Made by a program: the position numbers and the translations under genes. Positions 8,228-16,849 of a DNA stretch of 64,000 nucleotides are shown piece after piece. Under the pieces are notes generated by a model. That model was not told where the DNA came from. It was given only the letters and a program-made list of their open reading frames with translations, and did no database searches. Source of the DNA: Agitococcus lubricus (GTDB lineage: Bacteria; Pseudomonadota; Gammaproteobacteria; Pseudomonadales; Moraxellaceae); the NCBI RefSeq assembly GCF_003051055.1, contig NZ_QAON01000001.1:124001-188000 (forward strand). Direction: 5' to 3'. Position 1 is the stretch's first letter. The number at the start of each line of letters is the position of its first letter.

Positions 8228-9829
8228 CTACATCGTCATACTCAACGCAACGGCTTCAGCCACTTTAATGCCATCAACGCCTGCCGACAAAATTCCCCCT
8301 GCATAACCTGCCCCCTCACCCGCAGGGAATAAGCCTTTAACATTCAGACTTTGACATTGTTGATTACGGGTAATTCTTAACGGCGATGAGGTGCGAGTTT
8401 CCACGCCTGTTAACACCGCATCGTGCATGGCATAACCTTTGATTTTTTTGTCAAATTCGGGCAAAGCCTCACGCATCGCGGCAATCACGTAATCAGGTAA
8501 AGCCACGCTTAAATCACACCAATTGACCGCAGGTTTATAAGATGGCTCAACACTACCGACTTGGGTTGAGGGGCGACCTGCCAAAAAATCACCGACTAAT
8601 TGCGCGGGCGCAGCATACGTACCACCGCCTAACTCAAAGGCTTTTGATTCCCAAATGCGTTGAAAAGCAATGCCTGCCAGTGGTGAGTTATCGCCAAAAT
8701 CACTGGGTTGAATGTCAACAACAAGGCCAGAATTGGCATTGCGTTCATTACGCGAATATTGGCTCATGCCATTAGTGACCACCCGATTTGGCTCAGACGT
8801 TGCCGCCACCACCGTACCACCGGGACACATACAAAAGCTATAAACCGCACGACCATTTTTGGCGTGATGAACAATTTTATAATCGGCTGCGCCTAATAAG
8901 GGATGGCCTGCAAATTTGCCAAAACGACAACGGTCAATCATGCCTTGCGGATGTTCGATACGAAAACCAATAGAAAACGGTTTGGCCTCCATATACACGC
9001 CACGTTCATGCAACATGTTAAAGGTATCACGCGCACTATGGCCTAACGCCATCACCACATGACGGCTATGCAACTCTTCACCATTTTCTAAACGCACACC
9101 GCGCATTTGGCCATTATCAATCAACACATCAACCACTTTTTGTTGAAAGCGAATTTCACCACCTAATGACTCAATGGTTTGACGAATGGTTTCGACCATC
9201 GTTACCAATTTAAATGTGCCAATATGCGGTTTGCTAATATACAAAATCTCTTCGGGTGCGCCTGCTTTGACAAACTCTTCTAAGACTTTACGGCCTAAAT
9301 GACGTGGGTCTTTGATTTGGCTATATAACTTACCATCAGAAAACGTACCTGCCCCACCTTCACCAAACTGCACATTCGATTCGGGATTGAGGATATTTTT
9401 ACGCCATAAACCCCATGTATCTTTGGTACGTTGACGAACCTCTTTACCACGCTCTAAGACAATCGGCTTAAAACCCATTTGCGCCAACACTAAAGCTGCC
9501 AAAATGCCACACGGGCCAAAACCGACAATAATCGGTCGTTCATTCAAGGTGCTAGGTGCTTGGGCAACAAACTTATAAGCCATATCCGGTGATGCTTGTA
9601 TATGCGGGTCATTTTTGAACTTGGCTAATAGTTTAGCTTCATGGTTAACGTCAATATCGACAATATAAATTAAAATAATTTGACTAACTTTACGCGCATC
9701 ATAACTACGTTTATGAATATGAATATGCTGAATATCTGCCTCAGAAATAGCGAGTTTTTTGGCAATCGCCGTTTTGATGGCTTCGGGTTGATGGTCAATT
9801 GGCAAACGTAATTCGGTCAGGCGTAACAT
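8228..9829 (-). CDS. FAD-dependent oxidoreductase, COG2509 type
   Basis: The longest frame begins at a TTG (9871). I prefer the ATG at 9829, which removes a stretch of 14 extra residues and begins at MLRLTELRLPID, giving 533 residues. An N-terminal domain of about 95 residues precedes the flavin fold. The dinucleotide-binding motif appears as IIVGFGPCGILAALVLA, and a second flavin-binding region (FGEGGAGTFSDGKL) follows at about residue 160. The C-terminus has GLFPAGEGAGYAGGI, the typical closing FAD contact. The family is widespread and conserved but its substrate is unknown. A CMCPGG segment around the middle is characteristic. It is a single-gene transcript as far as can be seen. Confidence 0.85.
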   Translation of the reverse strand: MLRLTELRLPIDHQPEAIKTAIAKKLAISEADIQHIHIHKRSYDARKVSQIILIYIVDIDVNHEAKLLAKFKNDPHIQASPDMAYKFVAQAPSTLNERPIIVGFGPCGILAALVLAQMGFKPIVLERGKEVRQRTKDTWGLWRKNILNPESNVQFGEGGAGTFSDGKLYSQIKDPRHLGRKVLEEFVKAGAPEEILYISKPHIGTFKLVTMVETIRQTIESLGGEIRFQQKVVDVLIDNGQMRGVRLENGEELHSRHVVMALGHSARDTFNMLHERGVYMEAKPFSIGFRIEHPQGMIDRCRFGKFAGHPLLGAADYKIVHHAKNGRAVYSFCMCPGGTVVAATSEPNRVVTNGMSQYSRNERNANSGLVVDIQPSDFGDNSPLAGIAFQRIWESKAFELGGGTYAAPAQLVGDFLAGRPSTQVGSVEPSYKPAVNWCDLSVALPDYVIAAMREALPEFDKKIKGYAMHDAVLTGVETRTSSPLRITRNQQCQSLNVKGLFPAGEGAGYAGGILSAGVDGIKVAEAVALSMTM

Positions 9830-10041
9830 GAGCAATCCAATCGGGGGCAAAAATAACAGACAATTCAGCAAAGAGACACTCGTTGCTCAGCTATAGAGGG
9901 ATGACAAATCATGGATTACGCATGATTATCAACTTAAAAACTGTGAGAACAAGGTCAGTACGGCACGTATTATAACTGCTCAAACCAGAGAATGCGCCTG
10001 CTGACTACACTATCCCTCGTCATCTGTCATGTAAATCAAGG

Positions 10042-10509
10042 TCATTTTAGGGTTTTACGTTGTTGACGTAATTTTTTGTCTAGTACCATGAGTGCAGACT
10101 TAAAGGCGGCTTTGACCATCCACTCGGAGACTTTGGAAACGATTTGTGGCGGTAAGGCGTTAATAGGAACATAAAAAGTCGATGACCATGTCACTTCTAC
10201 GCGTTTATGTCCTACTTTTTTGAAAGCAAAGCCGCCCTGTATGTGGTCAAAATGGGGGCGTGCTTCAAAAATTTGATAATCCACACGATACGGGCGTTCA
10301 AAAGCGGTAAACTCTTCTTTGAACCACAAAACACCTAATTCCACTTCGCGCTGTGTCCCTATGCCATCTTTTTGGCCATTATGAGCACAACATAGCCGCT
10401 CAACATGCGCTAAACGAGAGATAAACGGGTATTTGTCTGCATTGATTACTGCCTCAAAGACTTCATCTAAAGAGCCCTGAAATACGTGTTTTACCGCAAT
10501 TGCTGTCAT
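10042..10509 (-). CDS. SRPBCC/START-like polyketide cyclase-type protein
   Basis: A soluble protein of about 155 residues. The longest frame starts at 10515, but an AAGGA site lies only one base before that ATG and about 7 bases before the next ATG at 10509, so I choose 10509. The pattern VKHVFQGSLDEVFEAVINADKYPFI and a later GGFAFKKVGHKRVEVTWSS fit the helix-grip (SRPBCC/START) fold that binds hydrophobic ligands. The C-terminal long helix (KAAFKSALMVLDKKLRQQRK) closes the cavity. Ligand and role are unknown. Confidence 0.75.
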   Translation of the reverse strand: MTAIAVKHVFQGSLDEVFEAVINADKYPFISRLAHVERLCCAHNGQKDGIGTQREVELGVLWFKEEFTAFERPYRVDYQIFEARPHFDHIQGGFAFKKVGHKRVEVTWSSTFYVPINALPPQIVSKVSEWMVKAAFKSALMVLDKKLRQQRKTLK

Positions 10510-10599
10510 CGACATTTCCTTAATGGGGTCAACAAGGTACGTACCAATGGCTACCCCCGCGTGGACACACGGGATTTAGCCATCAGCATAGGAGACAGT

Positions 10600-11754
10600 T
10601 TAACTTAACCAAGCAGGCACTTGTTTGGCCAACTCGGCTTTTAATGCGGCATCGCCAGCAAATGCCCCTGTTAAAGCATAGGCTAATAATTGGCCATCAG
10701 CACCTTTAAATAAAGCCTTGACGTTGTTCCCCTCTTGGCTATCTACCGTCCACTCACCTTGCATGTTTGGAAAGGCGGGAGCAACCACCACGGCACACAC
10801 AGGCGTTTTGACTTGGACTGGCATGACAGGATAGCTAATCGCACTGGTTTGACCTGATAAGGTTTTGGCTAAGGCTCTTGCACCTGCCATTAAGGGTAAG
10901 ACATAAGGTAGCACCAAACCTTCTACTTCGGCACAATCACCCAAGGCATAGATATCAGGCTGACTAGTGGCTAAGGTTTTATCCACGACAATACCACGAT
11001 TCACCGCTAAACCTGCTGCTTTAGCAAGGCTAATACGGGGGCGTAAACCAATCGCCGACAAGACAATATCACCTTCTATTTCACGGCCATCCGACAACAC
11101 CGCACGTACACCTTCACCATTTTTATAAACGGCCTGAACGCTGACACCAAAATGGAACGTCACACCTAAACCTGCTAAGGCATTGCCCACCGCTTGCGAG
11201 GCAACAGGCGGTAATAAGGCCGGCAACACACGTCCCACAGGCTCAATTAATTGCACCGAATACCCGCCATTACTTAAATCGTTGGCATATTCACAACCAA
11301 TTAAACCACCACCAATGACAATCACCTGCTTTTTGCCTGCGGCGGCTTGTTGAAACTTAGCATAATCCATTAAATCATTAACGGTATAAACACGGTCTAA
11401 ACCATCGCCCGCTAAAGGGGGTTGAAAGGGGTCTGCGCCTAAAGCCAATACTAATTGCTCATAGGCAATGCTTACACCATCAACAGTCACTGTTTTTGCT
11501 TGCGTATCAATGGCCTCTACCGTTGCAAAGGTTCTGATTTCTGCTTTCAACTGCTCAGACATTTGCGCCGCACTTTGCATCGCTAGTTGGTCGGCGGTTT
11601 TCCCTTTGGTGTAACCTGTGGATAACATCGGCTTGGAATAATTACGGCCATCATCTTGGCTAATTAAAATCAATGCTTTTTCTGGATTCAGTTTGCGCCA
11701 TTCACGCGCCAAGTTATAACCCGCTAAGCCCGTACCAATAATGACTAATGCCAT
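10600..11754 (-). CDS. rubB: Rubredoxin-NAD(+) reductase
   Basis: Flavoprotein of 384 residues that passes electrons from NADH to rubredoxin. It has the FAD motif at the N-terminus (IIGTGLAGYNLAREW), the NAD-binding motif VIVIGGGLIGCEYANDLS at about residues 145-162, and DIYALGDCAEV at about 268-278 which binds the flavin ribityl. It matches the RubB/AlkT group in length and motifs. Rubredoxin (rubA) lies 160 bp upstream on the same strand with a terminator-like hairpin between. In Acinetobacter the rubA-rubB pair lies beside oxyR and serves alkane hydroxylation; here no alkane hydroxylase is nearby, and the rubrerythrin gene next to rubA suggests a peroxide-defence role instead or as well. 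Confidence 0.93.
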   Translation of the reverse strand: MALVIIGTGLAGYNLAREWRKLNPEKALILISQDDGRNYSKPMLSTGYTKGKTADQLAMQSAAQMSEQLKAEIRTFATVEAIDTQAKTVTVDGVSIAYEQLVLALGADPFQPPLAGDGLDRVYTVNDLMDYAKFQQAAAGKKQVIVIGGGLIGCEYANDLSNGGYSVQLIEPVGRVLPALLPPVASQAVGNALAGLGVTFHFGVSVQAVYKNGEGVRAVLSDGREIEGDIVLSAIGLRPRISLAKAAGLAVNRGIVVDKTLATSQPDIYALGDCAEVEGLVLPYVLPLMAGARALAKTLSGQTSAISYPVMPVQVKTPVCAVVVAPAFPNMQGEWTVDSQEGNNVKALFKGADGQLLAYALTGAFAGDAALKAELAKQVPAWLS

Positions 11755-11871
11755 GATTTTTCCTCAATAAAATAATCACCCTCATCCCTAGCCCATCCTA
11801 TCAATCATGTGGAAAGCTACGAAAGAGGGAAAATACGTCAAATAACGTCAAAATATGAGCCACTCAACTAT

Positions 11872-11902
11872 AAAAAAGGCGCAACTGTGTGCGCCCTTTT
11901 CC
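11872..11902 (-). terminator. Terminator/attenuator between rubA and rubB
   Basis: On the minus strand GGGCGCA, a short loop, then TGCGCC is followed by TTTTTT. It lies just after the rubA stop. It would let rubredoxin be made in excess over its reductase or leave rubB to a separate promoter. Confidence 0.75.
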
Positions 11903-11913
11903 AGACATAGCGA

Positions 11914-12078
11914 TTAAATCTCTACCATCTCAAAATCGTCTTTGCCTACGCCACAATCTGGACACACCCAATCGGCTGGCACATCTGCCCATGCTGTCCC
12001 TGCGGGTACGCCATCCCACGGCATGCCTACTGCTTCATCATAGATAAAACCACACACAATACATTGCCACTTCTTCAT
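11914..12078 (-). CDS. rubA: Rubredoxin
   Basis: A 54-residue iron protein with a single iron held by four cysteines: Cys6 and Cys9 in CIVCG and Cys39 and Cys42 in CPDCG. The sequence begins [18 protein letters not shown] and ends with an acidic tail, and the length is exactly typical for rubredoxin. GAGGT lies about 6 bases before the ATG. It carries electrons between rubredoxin reductase (rubB, downstream) and an acceptor such as alkane hydroxylase or rubrerythrin. Confidence 0.97.
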   Translation of the reverse strand: MKKWQCIVCGFIYDEAVGMPWDGVPAGTAWADVPADWVCPDCGVGKDDFEMVEI

Positions 12079-12401
12079 ATTAGACCTCGCTAAACTGGCT
12101 AGAACAAATAAAAACGCTTACCCTACGCATAAATGCAGGCTTTTGCAATCTGGCAAGGGGGGAGGATGGCTATACTTGTCAACAATTTGTGCAACCCGTA
12201 AACCGTGTACCCGCTTTTTGCCAGCAATATCGCTGTATTTTACTCTCATGACGATTGTAAGGGCGATTTTTTGTGTTGGTGCGCTTGCAAACCTTAACAT
12301 CATACAATGTCAAGTTTAACATACTTTATGGCTAAACAAGCTATGCCAAACACCGAAAATACGATGTCAGCCGCTTGTAAAACAGGGTGCATAGTCGCGG
12401 C
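12079..12401. other. Non-coding leader between rubrerythrin and rubredoxin
   Basis: A 323-bp stretch with no convincing gene. The only reading frame of note (12118-12303, minus strand) has no ribosome binding site and no recognisable content. It probably contains the rubA promoter; a TTGACA occurs on the minus strand at about 12306-12312 but has no well-spaced -10. Confidence 0.4.
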
Positions 12402-12884
12402 CTATGAAACCGCAACAACCTGTGCTAAACGCTGGCGATAGTGATTCGCATGACGTTCTTCTACTTTAGCTAAGGCTGCAAAACGTTTAGCGGCTTTTTC
12501 TAAGACTTGGGCAAATGCTGCTGCATGCGCTTGAGACTCGGCAATTTGTTCTTCAAACTCTTTCACTGCGTCTGCTTGTCCTTCATAAATCGCCATTTTT
12601 TTGTATTTAGGATACATTTCGGTGTATTCATAGGTTTCACCTGCAATCGCAATTTCAAGCATTTTGGCAGGATTTAACTGAGCAGCAGGATATAATAAAT
12701 CTAAATGACCAAAGGCATGTTGAATTTCTTGCTTCGCTGTTTCTTCAAAGGCGGCCGCCGTTGCCTCATCACCCATCGCGCGTGCCAATTTCGCAAAATA
12801 GCTATATTTCATATATGCCATCGACTCCCCTGCAAAGGCGCCTTCTAAATTTTGTGCGGTGACGGTTGTTTTGATAGTGTTCAT
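12402..12884 (-). CDS. Rubrerythrin, short form without rubredoxin domain
   Basis: A diiron, ferritin-like peroxide reductase of 160 residues. The four-helix diiron ligand pattern is visible: EGAFAGESMAYMKY, ETAKQEIQHAFGH, GETYEYTEMYP and EERHANHYRQ. Classical rubrerythrins have a C-terminal rubredoxin domain with CxxC pairs; this one ends after the helical bundle and has no cysteines. It therefore needs an external electron donor, for which rubredoxin (rubA) two hundred-odd bases away in the same direction is the obvious candidate. It is reduced by the neighbour and detoxifies hydrogen peroxide in the cytoplasm. Divergent ubiC begins about 230 bp away. Confidence 0.9.
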   Translation of the reverse strand: MNTIKTTVTAQNLEGAFAGESMAYMKYSYFAKLARAMGDEATAAAFEETAKQEIQHAFGHLDLLYPAAQLNPAKMLEIAIAGETYEYTEMYPKYKKMAIYEGQADAVKEFEEQIAESQAHAAAFAQVLEKAAKRFAALAKVEERHANHYRQRLAQVVAVS

Positions 12885-13113
12885 CTTGCTCTCCTATTCG
12901 TCTGTTCATACACTCATACTGTGGCTTATTGCCTATCAGCGTGCTTATAGCTAGGATAAAATGAGGGGCTTATTTAATCTAATTAAATTAAAAATGATTC
13001 TTAATAAATAAAAGCTATGGTGTGACAGTAAAAATATCAACACGCCCTCTGCTCGTGTACAATTTATTAATCTCAGCCCTCGCGCTATCTTCTATTTTGA
13101 ACATGATGACCTT

Positions 13114-13632
13114 ATGACATTGAGCACACCTTGGTTAAGTCAATCACGTTATTGGCAAGCCCAACTGGCCTCGCCGGCTAAAGAATGGTTACTCTCAAGA
13201 GGCTCATTAACGGCCTATTTGATGACCCTAAGTAAAGGACAATTTAGAGTACGGGTGATGGCACAAGGTTGGCATAAACCACGCCTAGATGAACGCTTAA
13301 GTTTAGGTCTGCCTGCTCAACAATGGGTATGGGTACGAGAAGTTGCTTTAGAGGGAGAAGGACAAATCTGGGTAGAAGCACGCAGTATTATTCCTCTACG
13401 CACTTTACGCGGCAAAGGAGGACGCTTACGCTATTTAGGTTCGCGGTCTTTAGGCAGTTTATTGTTTAAGGGTGGCAAACGTGGCGCTATGTTGATTGCC
13501 AAAACAGAGCGCACACAACCACGTTGGCTACGCCGTTCTTGCTTTTATTATGATGGTCGGGCATTACTGGTACAAGAAGCCTTTTTACCTGCGCTATTTA
13601 GCGCTGCTCAGGGTAGACAACTGATATTATGA
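13114..13632 (+). CDS. ubiC: Chorismate lyase (chorismate pyruvate-lyase)
   Basis: Converts chorismate to 4-hydroxybenzoate and pyruvate, the first committed step of ubiquinone synthesis. At 172 residues it is close to E. coli UbiC (165). Conserved family features are WVREVALEGEGQ in the middle, a later RLRYLGSRSLGSLLF, and YYDGRALLVQEAFLP near the C-terminus, where the glutamate of QEAFLP corresponds to the catalytic Glu of the family. It overlaps the ubiA start by 4 bp (ATGA), so the product passes to the next gene's enzyme from one transcript. Confidence 0.92.
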   Translation: MTLSTPWLSQSRYWQAQLASPAKEWLLSRGSLTAYLMTLSKGQFRVRVMAQGWHKPRLDERLSLGLPAQQWVWVREVALEGEGQIWVEARSIIPLRTLRGKGGRLRYLGSRSLGSLLFKGGKRGAMLIAKTERTQPRWLRRSCFYYDGRALLVQEAFLPALFSAAQGRQLIL

Positions 13633-14498
13633 TAGCCTTTTTACAACAACGTTTACCCCTGTATGCCGAAGTTATGCGTTTGCATCGTCCTATCGGTATT
13701 TACCTTCTATTATGGCCCACTTTATGGGCTGTTTGGTTAGCCAGTAACGGCAAACCCGATGCCACGATTGTCTTGATTTTTATCTTAGGTGTCGTGTTTA
13801 TGCGCTCGGCGGGTTGTGTGATTAACGACTGGGCAGATAGACACTTTGATGGCCATGTGACACGCACCAAAGACCGTCCAATTGCCAGCGGCCGCCTACC
13901 CGCCCGCGAAGCCTTGTATTTATTTGTCTTTTTGCTTGCTTGTTCTGCCTTACTATTACCTTTTTTGAATTTACAAACGTTTTTTTGGTCGTTTGGGGCA
14001 CTGGCCTTAGCCAGCCTATACCCTTTTATGAAGCGTTTAATGTATTTACCGCAATTCGTTTTGGGGGCTGCTTTTTCGTGGGCGATTCCCATGGCCTTTG
14101 TGGCACAAAATCATAATCCAGACTTAATTTGCTGGTTGTTATATGCGGCTAATTTAATTTGGACGGTCGCTTATGATACCCAGTATGCGATGGCAGACCG
14201 TGCAGATGACCTCAAGATTGGCATTAAATCGACCGCTATTTTATTTGGCCGTTTTGATTTAGTGATTATCAGCCTATTGCAAGGTTTATTTATTTTATTA
14301 TTAGCATTGATAGGGTATTTACAACATTTTGGCTTTATTTGGGCAATTACCTTAGGCATTTGTGGGGGGTTATTTGTTTGGCAATATCGTCACTGCCAAG
14401 ATAGAGAAGCACACCATTGTACCGAGTCTTTTTTACATAATCACAAAGTGGGCATAGTCATTTTTTTGGGATTGATATTAAGTCTCTTGTTTAAGTAA
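13629..14498 (+). CDS. ubiA: 4-hydroxybenzoate octaprenyltransferase
   Basis: Integral membrane prenyltransferase that attaches the octaprenyl chain to 4-hydroxybenzoate. It is 289 residues long with eight or nine hydrophobic segments. Two Asp-rich motifs are present: NDWADRHFDGHVTRT at about residues 66-80 and YDTQYAMADRADDLKIG at about 182-198; these bind the prenyl diphosphate through Mg2+. It overlaps ubiC by 4 bp. A weak inverted repeat follows but lacks a T run, so read-through towards phoB is possible. Confidence 0.96.
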   Translation: MIAFLQQRLPLYAEVMRLHRPIGIYLLLWPTLWAVWLASNGKPDATIVLIFILGVVFMRSAGCVINDWADRHFDGHVTRTKDRPIASGRLPAREALYLFVFLLACSALLLPFLNLQTFFWSFGALALASLYPFMKRLMYLPQFVLGAAFSWAIPMAFVAQNHNPDLICWLLYAANLIWTVAYDTQYAMADRADDLKIGIKSTAILFGRFDLVIISLLQGLFILLLALIGYLQHFGFIWAITLGICGGLFVWQYRHCQDREAHHCTESFLHNHKVGIVIFLGLILSLLFK

Positions 14499-14607
14499 TA
14501 AGACCCTATTGAAAAACGACCTGACGAAAGCCGAGTTCGCTATGGCTTCTTAGTTACCTTAGTCTCTGAATATCCTGTTAATCCCTTTATTTTTCATGTC
14601 AGGTTAT

Positions 14608-14636
14608 CTGTCATAATACTGCAACACGATTGTCAT
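14608..14636 (+). promoter_or_regulatory. Pho box upstream of phoB (three units)
   Basis: Three 7-base units at 11-bp spacing: CTGTCAT (14608), CTGCAAC (14619) and TTGTCAT (14630), each separated by 4 bases. This is the direct-repeat layout bound by phosphorylated PhoB and indicates autoregulation of phoB. The box ends about 65 bp before the phoB start. Confidence 0.8.
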
Positions 14637-14701
14637 GTAATAGCCTCAAATAAATGACTCAAGGTAGCGAGCATGCTATCTTTAGTACGAGGAAATGCGC
14701 C

Positions 14702-15415
14702 ATGAAAAGTGAACGTATCTTAATTGTAGATGATGAAATTGCTATCCGAGAAATGATTAGCATTGCCTTAGATTTAGCGGGTTTTGAAACCTTAGAAGCC
14801 GAAGATGCTTTACAAGCACACCATAAAATTGTCGATGAGCGTCCTAGCCTTGTGTTATTAGATTGGATGTTACCTGGTATGACAGGGGTGGAGTTATGTC
14901 GTCGACTCAAACGAGATGAAACCTTAAACGAAATTCCCGTGATTATGCTCACTGCACGCGGCGATGAAGACCATAAAATTCAGGGTTTAGATTCTGGTGC
15001 CGACGATTATATCACCAAACCGTTTTCTACCCGTGAATTGGTATCGCGTATCAAAGCGGTTCTACGCCGCTCCTCAGCGTTAAGTGCCGAGAAAGTGATT
15101 GAAGCCGAAGGCTTACAGCTAGACCCCGTCAGCCATCGTGTCACCGCCGACGGGCATGTGATTGATATGGGACCAACGGAATACCGACTACTCGCTTTTT
15201 TTATGAGCCACCAAGAACGTGCTTATTCGCGTACACAAATGCTCGACCAAGTCTGGGGTGGCAATGTCTATGTGGAAGACCGCACCATTGATGTCCATAT
15301 TCGTCGATTACGCAAGGCCTTAGAACCGTATGGTTATGAGCGATTTATCCAGACCGTTCGTGGCACAGGTTATCGTTTTTCGACCAAAGCTGACAGCAAA
15401 CAGGATAATGTGTGA
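14702..15415 (+). CDS. phoB: Phosphate regulon response regulator PhoB
   Basis: OmpR-family response regulator of 237 residues. The start at 14702 is chosen over 14654 because GAGGA lies about 8 bases upstream and the product then begins with the receiver domain (ERILIVDDE). The phosphorylated aspartate is in LVLLDWMLPGMTG; TARGDEDHKIQG and KPFSTRELVSRI complete the receiver. The C-terminal winged-helix DNA-binding domain contains RTIDVHIRRLRKAL and the end TVRGTGYRF. PhoB turns on the pst operon and its own gene when phosphate is scarce. It overlaps phoR by 4 bases. Confidence 0.97.
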   Translation: MKSERILIVDDEIAIREMISIALDLAGFETLEAEDALQAHHKIVDERPSLVLLDWMLPGMTGVELCRRLKRDETLNEIPVIMLTARGDEDHKIQGLDSGADDYITKPFSTRELVSRIKAVLRRSSALSAEKVIEAEGLQLDPVSHRVTADGHVIDMGPTEYRLLAFFMSHQERAYSRTQMLDQVWGGNVYVEDRTIDVHIRRLRKALEPYGYERFIQTVRGTGYRFSTKADSKQDNV

Positions 15416-16701
15416 CTACCCTGCTTAAACAAGAACTCTTACGTCTCGCTTATATCTTATTAGTATTTGCGATACCTGGCTGGTTTTTTCATATCAGCCT
15501 ACAACTGGTATTTTTAGGTCTATTAGTCTACTTAGGTCTACATCTACGCAGTTTACATAAACTGCATCACTGGCTAAAAGCCAATCCCACCGAGCCTCCC
15601 CCCGAACTATCAGGTATTTGGGAGGATATTGCCGATAATATTTTTAGGCTGCAAAAAGAAGAGCTCAAAGCCAAACAAAACTTATTAGGCATCATTGCGC
15701 GAGCGCGTACATCCGTTTCTGCTCTCGAAGAAGCCGTTGTCCTGATTGATAGTCAAGGCAATTTAGAATGGTGGAATAGTGCTGCCGAAAAACTCTTAGG
15801 CTTTAAGTCGGACATTGACATAGGCAAACCGATTATCAATTTAATTCGTGACCCCAGTTTTATTCGCTATTTTGAACATGGCCCCTATACCGAAGGACTG
15901 AGACTACCCTCATGGAGTCAGCCTAATCGCTACGTACAATACGAAGTCACCCGTTTTGGGCAAAATGACCGTCTTTTGATTGCCTATGACATTACACGTT
16001 TGCATCAACTCGAACAAATTCGTAAAGACTTTGTCGCAAACGTGTCGCACGAACTACGTACGCCACTGACTGTATTAAGTGGTTATTTAGAGACCTTTGC
16101 CAGCAACGAAGAACTACCCCCTAAATGGGCACGTGCCTTTAAGCAAATGGAGCAACAAGCAACACGGATGAGCAACCTAGTGAATGATTTACTGATGCTC
16201 TCCCGTTTAGAAAGCGACAATATCAAACAAGAACATAAAGCCATCAATATGACGCACTTACTTGAGCAATTACGTCTAGATGCTCAAGCCTACGACCCCG
16301 AAAAACAACATGCGATTTTAGTCAATATTGATAGTCCCTTACGCTTATTAGGCACAGAAAATGATTTACGCAGTGCCTTTTTGAATTTGATTACTAATGC
16401 GATTAAATATACCCCTGCGTGTGGTGCGATTACCATTCGTTGGTCAAATGATGAAAAATACGGTTATTTTAGTGTACAGGATAATGGTATTGGTATTGAG
16501 CCACAGCATATCCCCCGTTTAACGGAGCGTTTTTATCGGGTAGATGCCGCTCGTAGTTCGGCCACAGGCGGCACAGGACTGGGTTTGGCAATTGTGAAAC
16601 ATGTCTTATTGCAACACAAAGGTATCCTCAATATTAATTCTAAACCCAATATTGGTTCTACATTTACCTGTGTTTTTGCCAGAGAGTCCTTAGTCGATTG
16701 A
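15412..16701 (+). CDS. phoR: Phosphate regulon sensor histidine kinase PhoR
   Basis: Membrane histidine kinase of 429 residues starting with GTG inside the phoB stop. Two hydrophobic segments (about 12-28 and 31-48) anchor it, followed by a PAS domain (about 95-200), the HisKA phosphoacceptor VSHELRTPLTVLSGY at about 213-228, and the ATP domain with NLITNAIKYTP, DNGIGIEP and [12 protein letters not shown]. No large periplasmic domain is present, as expected for PhoR, which senses phosphate through the Pst transporter and PhoU. It partners PhoB. Confidence 0.96.
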   Translation: MTTLLKQELLRLAYILLVFAIPGWFFHISLQLVFLGLLVYLGLHLRSLHKLHHWLKANPTEPPPELSGIWEDIADNIFRLQKEELKAKQNLLGIIARARTSVSALEEAVVLIDSQGNLEWWNSAAEKLLGFKSDIDIGKPIINLIRDPSFIRYFEHGPYTEGLRLPSWSQPNRYVQYEVTRFGQNDRLLIAYDITRLHQLEQIRKDFVANVSHELRTPLTVLSGYLETFASNEELPPKWARAFKQMEQQATRMSNLVNDLLMLSRLESDNIKQEHKAINMTHLLEQLRLDAQAYDPEKQHAILVNIDSPLRLLGTENDLRSAFLNLITNAIKYTPACGAITIRWSNDEKYGYFSVQDNGIGIEPQHIPRLTERFYRVDAARSSATGGTGLGLAIVKHVLLQHKGILNINSKPNIGSTFTCVFARESLVD

Positions 16702-16750
16702 GCCGTATGGCAAACGCTTGCTAAGACAAGATATTCTATAAACTAAGGGG

Positions 16751-16814
16751 AATTTAGGAATTTAGGAATTTAGGAATTTAGGAATTTAGGAATTTAGGAA
16801 TTTAGGAATTTAGG
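16751..16814. repeat. Tandem repeat, 8 copies of an 8-bp unit
   Basis: The unit AATTTAGG is repeated eight times in perfect register, between the convergent ends of phoR and phoU. A G+C-rich hairpin (GGGAGGG / CCCTCCC, 16813-16836) abuts its right end. The 8-bp period is not a multiple of 3, so copy number changes would not affect a reading frame here but could alter termination or spacing between the transcripts. Confidence 0.95.
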
Positions 16815-16849
16815 GAGGGTGAAACATGCCCCTCCCCCAATGCGGGTGA

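Noticed and set aside
12118-12303. 61-residue frame upstream of rubredoxin (minus strand)
   Set aside because: No ribosome binding site, no recognisable sequence features, and it covers the likely rubA promoter region.
12960-13010. A+T-rich stretch resembling a Fur site near rubrerythrin
   Set aside because: Only a partial match (AAATGATTCTTAAT) and no symmetrical half.
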